Source: Sulfurimonas sp.
GTDB taxonomy: Bacteria > Campylobacterota > Campylobacteria > Campylobacterales > Sulfurimonadaceae
Direction of reading: 5' to 3'
Length of the DNA: 64,000 nucleotides
NCBI RefSeq assembly: GCF_019429335.1
Contig: NZ_JAHYJB010000006.1
Span: 1-64,000 of the forward strand
This document shows positions 56,901 through 64,000 of this stretch, piece after piece. Numbering within the stretch: position 1 is the stretch's first letter; the number at the start of each line of letters is the position of its first letter. Made by a program: the position numbers and the translations under genes. The notes beneath the pieces were generated by a model that was not told the origin of the DNA, ran no database searches, and saw only the letters and a program-made list of their open reading frames with translations.

Positions 56901-57149
56901 CTATTTGAAGCTGTAGATATCGGAGCTAAAAACGCAGAACACATCTGTTGTCGCTCTTCCCATGTTATAACTAGTTTTATGCTCAATGTCAGCTTTTTTG
57001 CAAAACTCTTCTATCTTATGTACAGTATCGTCGTCACTCGAACTAAATCGTAAAATTGCATCACCCTTGTAGCCTATTTTACACTCAAGCCCTGATATGT
57101 CCAATTCAACACCGTATTTTATTAACATTTTCATCTCTTTGACAAACAT
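56901..57149 (-). CDS. hypothetical protein
   Basis: 82 aa. It has an alpha/beta look with a glycine loop (LECKIGYKGDAILRFSSSDDDTVHKIEEFC) and three Cys. I do not recognise a family. ATG 57149 has GGGAG at 5 nt; a second in-frame ATG lies six codons later. There is no signal peptide, and the gene lies alone between the adhesin-like gene and tRNA-Ser. Confidence 0.6.
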   Translation of the reverse strand: MFVKEMKMLIKYGVELDISGLECKIGYKGDAILRFSSSDDDTVHKIEEFCKKADIEHKTSYNMGRATTDVFCVFSSDIYSFK

Positions 57150-57279
57150 TACGGCTCCCTAATATTTTTTATTTTATTCAATTTTTAAATTGTAACCAAA
57201 AATATAGCTAAATCAATTAAATAATATTTGAGGTTCTATTGTATGATTGTATTATTGGCGCAGGAAAAGTAAAATTTCG

Positions 57280-57369
57280 TGGTGGACAGAGAGGGATTTG
57301 AACCCTCGGTACAGTTACCCGTACGCATCCTTAGCAGGGATGTGGTTTCAGCCGCTCACCCATCTATCC
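57280..57369 (-). tRNA. tRNA-Ser(GCU)
   Basis: A 90-nt gene on the minus strand. The acceptor stem is GGATAGA/TCTGTCC, and the anticodon loop CTGCTAA gives anticodon GCU (bases 57333-57335). A long variable arm follows (GCGTACGGGTAACTGTACC region), and the T-loop GGGTTCAAATCCC is standard. The CCA end is encoded. The long variable arm and anticodon fix serine. Confidence 0.95.
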
Positions 57370-57432
57370 TTTGAAGATTGCAATTATAGTCATATATAAA
57401 TAATATGTAGCTTAAAACTCTAATTTGCTGAT

Positions 57433-57563
57433 TACTCTCGGAGACTTGAGGAGACTAAAAAACTTTCACAAGATGAACAACTGCTCGGAGTTAATTTCTA
57501 CCCAAATCAGCAACCGTGAAACTCAAAAGAGTTTTTAGCGTCCGGCTATGAGAATTGTGAAGA
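57433..57563 (-). ncRNA. candidate structured small RNA between pyrF and tRNA-Ser
   Basis: On the minus strand a consensus -10 TATAAT lies at 57571-57576. Downstream, the predicted RNA can fold into a rod: TTCTC with GAGAG, GGACG with TCTCC, CTAAAAAC with GTTTTTAG (one bulge), and TTTCAC with GTGAAA, around a bubble and apical loop. Some pairs are G-U only on the minus strand, which favours that direction. No reading frame covers it. A rod with a bubble recalls 6S RNA, but it is short and I see no proof. The rest of the 57370-57602 gap is AT-rich. Confidence 0.35.
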
Positions 57564-57602
57564 TTATGCAATTATAAAATATTTATAAACAAAGAGGGAG
57601 AG

Positions 57603-58286
57603 TCAAATCTCCTCTAAAATCTTTTTAACAACTAAAGCTGGGTTTTGCGCCTTATAAATAGGGCGACCTACTACTATAAAATCTACATGTGCACTCTTTG
57701 CGTAGGCGACATCGGCAACTCTCTGCTGGTCTCCCGCATCTTCTCCAAACGGGCGGATTCCCGGAGTTAGTGTCATAAAATTTTCGTTCGCAATCTTCTT
57801 GATTGATTCGCTCTCATAAGCAGAGCAGACAACCCCGTCAAGTCCGCTCTCATACGCATCCTTTGCAAACTGGTCTGCTTTTTGAGCTATTGAGCCCTCA
57901 TACACCGTGGCAAACTCATCTTCATTAAAAGAGGTAAGCGCGGTAACAGCCAAAACTATAGGACGGTTTTCATACTTTTTCAGCCTATCCATAACCTCTT
58001 GCATAGCTCGTTTTCCTGCACTTGCGTGAACATTGAACATATCAACGCCAAGCCCCATAATAGACTCTGCGGCATCAGCCATAGTGTTTGGAATGTCATA
58101 AAGCTTAAGGTCTAAAAATATCTTGAAATCTGGATTTATCTTTTTAATATCTTTTAAAAACTCTTCACCGTCGCGGATATAACTGCGAAGTCCGACCTTA
58201 AGCCAGACGTCGTACTCTTTTATCTTATGAATAAGTTCTAAATTTTCTTCTTTTGTGGGTAAATCGAGGGCTACACAAAGTTCCAT
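57603..58286 (-). CDS. pyrF: orotidine 5'-phosphate decarboxylase
   Basis: 227 aa. VALDLPT at the N-terminus, the catalytic DxKxxD block FLDLKLYDIPNTM near 58-70, and the C-terminal phosphate site FIVVGRPIYKA. It makes UMP in pyrimidine synthesis. It is isolated here, with an 86-nt gap to acs. Confidence 0.95.
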   Translation of the reverse strand: MELCVALDLPTKEENLELIHKIKEYDVWLKVGLRSYIRDGEEFLKDIKKINPDFKIFLDLKLYDIPNTMADAAESIMGLGVDMFNVHASAGKRAMQEVMDRLKKYENRPIVLAVTALTSFNEDEFATVYEGSIAQKADQFAKDAYESGLDGVVCSAYESESIKKIANENFMTLTPGIRPFGEDAGDQQRVADVAYAKSAHVDFIVVGRPIYKAQNPALVVKKILEEI

Positions 58287-58372
58287 AACTGCTCTTTATT
58301 TTTAATTGATGCAATTATAACATTTTTGACATGCATAACCTGACTTTTAAATTATACATGTCAATTTTAAAA

Positions 58373-60325
58373 CTATTTTACCAAATTCTTAATAGTCGCA
58401 ACAATGCTTGGGTCTTCAAGGGTTGAGATATCCTGCGTAATCTCCTCGCCTTTTGCGATTGAGCGAAGGATTCTTCTCATAATCTTGCCTGAGCGTGTTT
58501 TAGGAAGTCCCGGGACAAAAACAATATCATCACAAAGAGCAATATTTCCAATCTCTTTTTTTATCATCTCGTTTAGCTCTTTTTCTATCGCTTCATAGCT
58601 ATCAAAACGGCTATCTTTAAGTGAATGTTTCATGACAACATACGCGAAAATCCCCTCACCTTTTAGCGGATGGGGTTTTCCTACAACCGCTACTTCTGCT
58701 ACTTCATCCTCTTTAGCAAGTGCGGCTTCAACCTCAGCCGTACCCATTCTGTGTCCTGAGACGTTAATAACGTCATCAGTACGTCCCGTAATCGTTATGT
58801 ATCCGTCCTCATCATAATTGGCACCGTCACCCGTAAAGTAAACTCCTCTGCCGTTTTGTTTAACATCTCCGAAGTAAGATTTTACAAATCTCTCTTTATC
58901 TCCCCAAATTCCTCTTATCATAGAAGGCCAAGGACGTGTAATACACATAAAGCCCGTCTCATGAAGCTCTTTTTTATTGCCGTCTTTATCTACTATCTCC
59001 GCAATAATTCCCGGAAGAGGCAGAGTCGCGCATCCCGGTTTGATAGGTGTAGCTCCAGGAAGAGGAGAGATAACATGACCTCCCGTCTCCGTCTGCCAGT
59101 AAGTATCCACGATAGGACATCTGCCCCCGCCTACCTCTTCATAGTACCATTTCCATGCAGCAGGATCAATTGGCTCCCCAACCGTTCCTAAAACTTTCAG
59201 GCTTGAGAGGTCATATTTTAGAGGCTCATGTTCTCCCATTTTATGAAGCACACGTATAGCAGTCGGAGCCGTGTAGAACTGGTTTATCTTGTAATCTTGA
59301 ACCATTTTCCATGCACGTCCCGCATCAGGATAAGTGGGAACGCCCTCAAACATAACTGTTGTCGCACCCATTGCCAGCGGTCCGTAAACTATGTAAGTAT
59401 GCCCCGTAATCCAGCCGATGTCTGCCGTACACCAGTAAGTGTCATTCTCTTTTACGTCAAACACCCACTCCATCGTCATCTGAGCCCAAAGAATATATCC
59501 AGCCTGATTGTGCTGAACGCCTTTTGGCTTGCCTGTACTTCCTGAAGTGTAGAGCAGGAAAAGAGGGTCTTCTGCATCCATAGGCTCCGCATCACACTGA
59601 TTTGACTGATTTTTTATTAGCGCGTTATAAGAAAAATCTCTTCCCTCATGCCACTCTATCTTCTCGTTGTTTCTCTCAACTACCAAAACTCTCTCTACCG
59701 GCGTCTCGCCTTTTACGGCCTCATCTACTACAGGTTTTAATATGTAAGGCTTGTCTTTTCTGTATGCTCCATCAGCCGTAATAACCACTTTTGCATTAGC
59801 ATCATGGATTCTGTCTCTTAGAGCCTCTGCCGAAAAGCCGCCAAACACGATAGAGTGGATTGCTCCAATACGGGCACATGCAAGCATCGCATAAGCAGCC
59901 TCTGGAATCATCGGCATATAGATTACAACTCTGTCGCCTTTTTTTACACCAAACTCATTTTTAAGCAGGTTTGCAAAGCGGTTTACATTGTTATACAAAT
60001 CAAGATAGGTGATAGTCTGCTTGTCGCCTCTGTCGCCCTCAAATAAAATAGCCGCTTTGTTTTTACGACTATCCAGATGGCGGTCTATACACTGCGTAGA
60101 AACATTCAGTTTTCCGCCCTCAAACCACTTCACAAACGGAAAATCACTCTCATCCAATACCTTTGTAAAAGGCTCTATCCACTCAAGCTTCTCTTTTGCG
60201 TAACTTCCCCAAAACCCCTCATAATCTCTCATCGCAAAATCTTGCAACTCCTGATACTCACACATATTTTTTATTCTTGCGTCTTTTGCAAACTCTGGGT
60301 TTGGCTTAAAAATCTCTTTTATCAT
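58373..60325 (-). CDS. acs: acetyl-CoA synthetase
   Basis: 650 aa, standard length. The AMP-binding motif [11 protein letters not shown] is near 264, with [10 protein letters not shown] and [14 protein letters not shown] further on. The C-terminal [14 protein letters not shown] contains the Lys that is acetylated for control. It activates acetate to acetyl-CoA. With the acetate symporter and the two genes between, it forms an acetate uptake neighbourhood. Confidence 0.97.
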   Translation of the reverse strand: MIKEIFKPNPEFAKDARIKNMCEYQELQDFAMRDYEGFWGSYAKEKLEWIEPFTKVLDESDFPFVKWFEGGKLNVSTQCIDRHLDSRKNKAAILFEGDRGDKQTITYLDLYNNVNRFANLLKNEFGVKKGDRVVIYMPMIPEAAYAMLACARIGAIHSIVFGGFSAEALRDRIHDANAKVVITADGAYRKDKPYILKPVVDEAVKGETPVERVLVVERNNEKIEWHEGRDFSYNALIKNQSNQCDAEPMDAEDPLFLLYTSGSTGKPKGVQHNQAGYILWAQMTMEWVFDVKENDTYWCTADIGWITGHTYIVYGPLAMGATTVMFEGVPTYPDAGRAWKMVQDYKINQFYTAPTAIRVLHKMGEHEPLKYDLSSLKVLGTVGEPIDPAAWKWYYEEVGGGRCPIVDTYWQTETGGHVISPLPGATPIKPGCATLPLPGIIAEIVDKDGNKKELHETGFMCITRPWPSMIRGIWGDKERFVKSYFGDVKQNGRGVYFTGDGANYDEDGYITITGRTDDVINVSGHRMGTAEVEAALAKEDEVAEVAVVGKPHPLKGEGIFAYVVMKHSLKDSRFDSYEAIEKELNEMIKKEIGNIALCDDIVFVPGLPKTRSGKIMRRILRSIAKGEEITQDISTLEDPSIVATIKNLVK

Positions 60326-60946
60326 CTACTTTCCTTTTGTTAATTTTAAGTATATCATAGCCGTCATGATTGCATCATTGACAGCATTGTGCACTCCCAT
60401 ATTAGGGATAGAGCAGTTTTTCAAGATTGTATCAAATCGTAAATCAATATTTCCTTGCGGAATCAGTGAAATCGTTTTATCAAAGTAAATTTCAGATACT
60501 TCAATCATCCTGTTTGGAAGCGTTATTCCAAGAAGCGGCTTCATGTATTTGTTTATCATACTCACGTCAAACTCCAGATAATAACCTACAAGTGGTCTTG
60601 AACCCACAAAATTTAAAAACTCTACAATTCCCTCCTTTGTTGTTTTTGCATCTCTTAAATCAAACGGGCGAATCCCGTGGATTTTGATGCTTTTAGAATT
60701 TATCTCTTTTGAGTTTTTCAAAAAAACCTCAAATGTCTGCGATGTTAAAATTTTGTTATCTTTTATTTTTACGGCTCCGATAGATAGTATCTCATCCTCT
60801 TTAGGGTTTAAGCCCGTTGTCTCCGTATCAAAAACAACATACTCCCCGCTTAAATCCTCTTCAAAGAGAAACTCAAAATTTCTGTTTTTGAGATTTTTGC
60901 GGTTAGCATTGACCTTTAACTTAGAGAAAAAATCAAACATGTTCAA
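60326..60946 (-). CDS. DnaQ-like 3'-5' exonuclease
   Basis: 206 aa. Exo I is VVFDTETTGLNP near 34, Exo II is YYLEFDVSMIN, and Exo III is HNAVNDAIMTAMIYLKL, the DEDDh arrangement. It may be a stand-alone nuclease rather than polymerase III epsilon. Such a gene commonly accompanies the DUF294 protein in acetate gene clusters; the reason is unknown. It overlaps the DUF294 gene by 4 nt. Confidence 0.9.
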   Translation of the reverse strand: MNMFDFFSKLKVNANRKNLKNRNFEFLFEEDLSGEYVVFDTETTGLNPKEDEILSIGAVKIKDNKILTSQTFEVFLKNSKEINSKSIKIHGIRPFDLRDAKTTKEGIVEFLNFVGSRPLVGYYLEFDVSMINKYMKPLLGITLPNRMIEVSEIYFDKTISLIPQGNIDLRFDTILKNCSIPNMGVHNAVNDAIMTAMIYLKLTKGK

Positions 60947-62757
60947 ACCACCATATTCAGATGAAAATGAAAACTCATAAATTTTTTAAACTTGTTTATG
61001 ACCTTGAAACTGTCTTTTAGCAAATCTCTCTGGTTTTTTTCCAAATTTCTCGGATTTATAGAGTTGCCTTCATCTACACTTTTTGCCTCAAGCGTAGCTT
61101 TTAGTCTGATTGCGTTTAGGGTGTCAAAACTCTCTATAAGCTCAGTTGCAAATGTTTTGTCTATTACTCCGATGTTGTTTAGCTCTTTTATTCTCTCAAT
61201 CGTGTTTGTCGCTTTTATCTCATACTGCAGACTAAGTGTTCTAATGCCGTGAACAAGTGCAAAGATACCCCCTTTTTTCAAATCAAGTTTATCGTTACGC
61301 TCTTTTTCTATAACAAAGCCCGAGAACAAAGAGAGCGGCGTTTCAAAGTTTAAAACCGCTTTTGCAACATGTGCCAAAACATCGTCCCTTGCGTGAAAAA
61401 CGGTATGAAGATAGTTTTTTAGCTCATAAAGAAGAGCACAATCCCCTGCAATACACTTTGCGTCTAAAAATATACTAAGATTTCTCACACTCTCATCGCT
61501 CATGTTGTATGTCCACTTGCCTATAAGCGTCTTATATGAACTTGTGTTTCTGCGCCAAAACTCATTGCTTACCATAACATTGCCTGCGCATTTTGGAAAT
61601 CCAAGCTCAAGAAGATAACCATTAAGCCTCATCATCGGCTCACGAAAAAGCTCTACCTCGACACCATCTTTTATGATAAGCGCATTATCCTGATCGCTTC
61701 TTATCATCTGCTCTTCTCTGCCTTCGCTTCCCATAACGATAAGTGCGCACTTGTCTCTAAGCTCTAAAGGAACACTCATCTCAAAGAGTTTTTTATACAC
61801 CTTCTCATTAAGAGCGGCTATAAGCTTTGTGATATATCTGACCTTGACGCCCTTTGCTCTGAGTGTGATTATAAGGTTTTTAAAATCATGTCCAATAGCC
61901 TTTAAATCATCCATTTTCTGAGCTTTGTCAATCTGAACGGCCACTAGATGAGAGTGGCTTGCAAAGTAGCTAAGCAGGTCGAGCTGTTCCAAAACACCTA
62001 CAATTTCTGTACCGTCCTTTACAACCACCCTCTTGATAGAGTTGTGCGTCATCAGTAAAAGCGCATTAAACAAGAAGTCGTTTATCTCTACCGCTATAAC
62101 TCCCTTTGTGGCGATTGTTGATATATCTTTGCCGAGGTTATTATCTCCAAGAAGAACTTTTTTTCTCAAATCAGTGTCCGTAACTATAGAGTAGCCGTTT
62201 TCCTCTTTTACGATTATGACCTTTGCTCCAAGCTCCTCTTGCCTCTCAAGTGCGCTATGTATGCTCTCGTTCGCTTCTACTACACAAGCTACATGTAAAA
62301 AAATATCTGAGACTTTTGAGATAAGAAAAGGGGAGAGTTCGCTCTGTGCATCGTAATCTTTTAACTGTTTATGTCGTGTTATAAAGTCCTGCAAAAAGTA
62401 GCTTTGAACATGTTTGTCCTGCATTAAGTCAAGAAAATCATCTTTTTTTATCTCATAGCAGATTAAATCCTCTTCGACTATGAACTTAGCTTTTGTGTTT
62501 CCATAGATAAGCGCATCCGCGTCAAAACTGTCGCCCGCACCATAAACATTGTGAACTTCATCATCTATGTACTCCGTAACTGAGCCTTTTATGATGATAT
62601 AAAATGCGATTGAGGAGATTGAGCCAGAGATGAGAAGCGTTTTGCTTGGATAGTAAGCAATATCTATTTTTTGCATAAGAGCATCCATTCTCTGCTTGCT
62701 CAAAAGCCCAAACGGGTGAATGGCTTCGATAAGTTTTCTTTGATCTTGTATGCTCAC
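60943..62757 (-). CDS. cNMP-binding/CBS/DUF294 nucleotidyltransferase-like protein
   Basis: 604 aa. It has a cyclic-nucleotide-type beta barrel (about 20-130), a CBS pair (about 150-265) and a DUF294 nucleotidyltransferase domain. The GlnD-like motif GSEGREEQMIRSDQDNALI is near 340, and a helical DUF294 C-terminal domain follows (about 460-600). The domain set suggests a sensor of nucleotides or energy state that may modify a partner protein. Its constant position beside actP-type symporters suggests control of acetate uptake; that is inference. Confidence 0.9.
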   Translation of the reverse strand: MSIQDQRKLIEAIHPFGLLSKQRMDALMQKIDIAYYPSKTLLISGSISSIAFYIIIKGSVTEYIDDEVHNVYGAGDSFDADALIYGNTKAKFIVEEDLICYEIKKDDFLDLMQDKHVQSYFLQDFITRHKQLKDYDAQSELSPFLISKVSDIFLHVACVVEANESIHSALERQEELGAKVIIVKEENGYSIVTDTDLRKKVLLGDNNLGKDISTIATKGVIAVEINDFLFNALLLMTHNSIKRVVVKDGTEIVGVLEQLDLLSYFASHSHLVAVQIDKAQKMDDLKAIGHDFKNLIITLRAKGVKVRYITKLIAALNEKVYKKLFEMSVPLELRDKCALIVMGSEGREEQMIRSDQDNALIIKDGVEVELFREPMMRLNGYLLELGFPKCAGNVMVSNEFWRRNTSSYKTLIGKWTYNMSDESVRNLSIFLDAKCIAGDCALLYELKNYLHTVFHARDDVLAHVAKAVLNFETPLSLFSGFVIEKERNDKLDLKKGGIFALVHGIRTLSLQYEIKATNTIERIKELNNIGVIDKTFATELIESFDTLNAIRLKATLEAKSVDEGNSINPRNLEKNQRDLLKDSFKVINKFKKFMSFHFHLNMVV

Positions 62758-62810
62758 AAAATATCCTTTACAACACTCTCTACTAAGCTAATGCTAACTC
62801 TCTTAGGCTT

Positions 62811-63010
62811 CACGGTGGGTGCCCCAAATCTTGAGTAGCAAGATTTGGCACTTCCACTGCAAAATCGTTCGTTTCATTTGATGTTAATCACTAAAACGAA
62901 CGTGTCCGTTTTAGTGGCAGGGACAAATTGTCCCTTGCAACCCCCTTATAATGGAGTATGCCATTGGTTAGCATACCTAAAAGCTATGAAAAACAGGTTT
63001 TTCGAGATTT
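62811..63010. repeat. composite hairpin intergenic repeat, copy B
   Basis: The shared block runs about 62889-63006: ACTAAAACG/CGTTTTAGT, GCA-GGGACAA/TTGTCCC-T-TGC, then AAAGCTATGAAAAAC/GTTTTTC, as in copy A at 1367-1450. Copy B has an extra 38-nt piece carrying the hairpin GTATGC/GCATAC. A further 10-bp hairpin CCAAATCTTG/CAAGATTTGG (62824-62848) lies before it. This fills the gap between the DUF294 and symporter genes. Confidence 0.75.
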
Positions 63011-63016
63011 AAGATG

Positions 63017-64000
63017 CTAATGGCTAGATGCGCCCTCTGCGCCAATACCCGTTTGCGCTCTGATAAACTGCGCTTCAAACTTCTCTTTCTCCTCTTTTGC
63101 GCTGTCTGACTTATCAGTAACAGAGAAGAAGTAGGTCGCCAAAAAAGCCACCGTCATAGAGAAGAGTGCCGGATATTTGTATGGGAAAATTGCTTTTGCA
63201 TTTCCAAGTACATCAACCCAAACCGCAGGTCCAAGAATAAGCAGAACAACCGCAGTTGCAAGTCCCATGCTTCCGCCGATAACCGCACCGCGAGTTGTCA
63301 AGCCTCTCCAGTACATTGAAAGGAAAAGGATTGGGAAGTTTGCGGATGCTGCGATAGCAAACGCAAGACCCACAACAAAGGCGATATTTTGGCTCTCAAA
63401 TGCGATACCTAAAAGGATAGCGATGATACCAAGAGCAACTGTTGCCATTTTTGAGACCTTCATCTCAGTAATTGAGTCAACCTGCCCTTTTTTGATAACA
63501 GAAGAGTAGAGGTCATGGCTAATCGCCGAAGCACCCGCAAGTGTAAGACCTGAAACAACCGCCAAAATCGTAGCAAACGCAACTGCCGAGATAAAGCCCA
63601 AGAAGAAGTCGCCGCCTACCGCGTGGCTTAGGTGAATTGCCGCCATGTTGTTTCCGCCAAGTATCGGCTGTCCGCCGCTGATTGCCTGTTTTGCAAGGTC
63701 TAAATATTCAGGTTTGCCAAGCACCATAACTATAGCACCAAAACCGATGATAAATGTCAAGATGTAGAAATAACCGATAAATCCTGTCGCGTAAAATACA
63801 GATTTTCTCGCCTCTTTTGCATCGCTTACCGTAAAAAATCTCATAAGAATATGAGGCAATCCCGCAACACCAAAGATGAGTGCAACTGCTAGTGAAATAG
63901 CCGAAACAGGGTCGCTTACAAGATTTCCCGGAGCCATAATGGAGACATCTTTAAGCTCAACCGCATGTGCAAAAAGTTTGCCGAAGTTGAAATCATAATG
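63017..64000 (-). CDS. actP: cation/acetate symporter (ActP-like), 5' part outside the window
   Basis: At least 328 aa of the C-terminal part of a sodium:solute symporter. The frame is open to the right edge; the ATG at 63937 is internal, in a family-conserved region ([21 protein letters not shown]). About eight membrane helices, with [12 protein letters not shown] and [16 protein letters not shown], are typical of ActP. It imports acetate with Na+ or H+ and feeds acs. Confidence 0.92.
   Translation of the reverse strand, partial: HYDFNFGKLFAHAVELKDVSIMAPGNLVSDPVSAISLAVALIFGVAGLPHILMRFFTVSDAKEARKSVFYATGFIGYFYILTFIIGFGAIVMVLGKPEYLDLAKQAISGGQPILGGNNMAAIHLSHAVGGDFFLGFISAVAFATILAVVSGLTLAGASAISHDLYSSVIKKGQVDSITEMKVSKMATVALGIIAILLGIAFESQNIAFVVGLAFAIAASANFPILFLSMYWRGLTTRGAVIGGSMGLATAVVLLILGPAVWVDVLGNAKAIFPYKYPALFSMTVAFLATYFFSVTDKSDSAKEEKEKFEAQFIRAQTGIGAEGASSH

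Noticed and set aside
57511-57521. parS-like GTTTCAC sequence
   Set aside because: Only half of the parS dyad is present; it is better explained as part of the candidate RNA stem.

Overview
The window comes from an AT-rich member of the Campylobacterota, most like Sulfurimonas or a close relative. The evidence is a split ATP synthase operon that follows birA-parA-parB and carries two b-type subunits, the Csd4/Csd6-type cell-shape peptidases, a Cts-type competence/pilus operon, short ProB, and acetate uptake genes. All assignments come from reading translated sequence, motifs and gene order; no database search was run.

Layout. 1-3000: a histidine kinase that lacks its N-terminal sensor, a small cytochrome c, a hairpin-rich intergenic repeat, a decayed DUF808 gene and an MFS transporter. 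3000-20650 (+ strand): flaG behind a sigma-28-like promoter, then argG, a ferredoxin:thioredoxin reductase-rhodanese fusion, rplI, hslVU, era, two peptidoglycan-trimming peptidases, and a nine-gene MSHA/type II secretion/competence-like operon (actin-like PilM-PilN fusion, PilO-like, PilP-like, MshL secretin, ExeA-like ATPase, MshN-like TPR protein, small secreted protein, GspE-type ATPase, GspF-type membrane protein) that ends in a strong terminator. 20650-42560 (mostly - strand): housekeeping genes including yebC, ttcA-like, mtnN, fabD, slyD, the Tol-Pal system, ATP synthase F1 plus b subunits, parAB, birA, fmt, proB, obgE, rpmA and rplU. 42689-49600 (- strand): an RND tripartite efflux operon, ridA, a thioredoxin-like protein and dapE.

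49860-56770 is the most interesting region. It holds a complete type I secretion operon: TolC-like, LapB-like ABC exporter, HlyD-like adaptor and a LuxR-type regulator. It faces a short convergent gene whose product starts with a LapA-type retention module, has a TAAG site where LapG-type proteases cut, continues with a long Lys/Asp/Glu/Ser repeat, and ends in a domain like the C-termini of type I-secreted adhesins. It looks like a miniature member of the surface-retained LapA adhesin class. The exporter gene is split by the apparent loss of one A in an A-run.

56900-64000: a small unknown protein, tRNA-Ser(GCU), a candidate structured RNA, pyrF, acs, a DnaQ-type exonuclease, a cNMP/CBS/DUF294 protein, a second copy of the hairpin repeat, and the 3' part of an acetate symporter gene cut by the window edge. 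The acs, exonuclease, DUF294 and actP genes form a recognisable acetate-utilisation neighbourhood.
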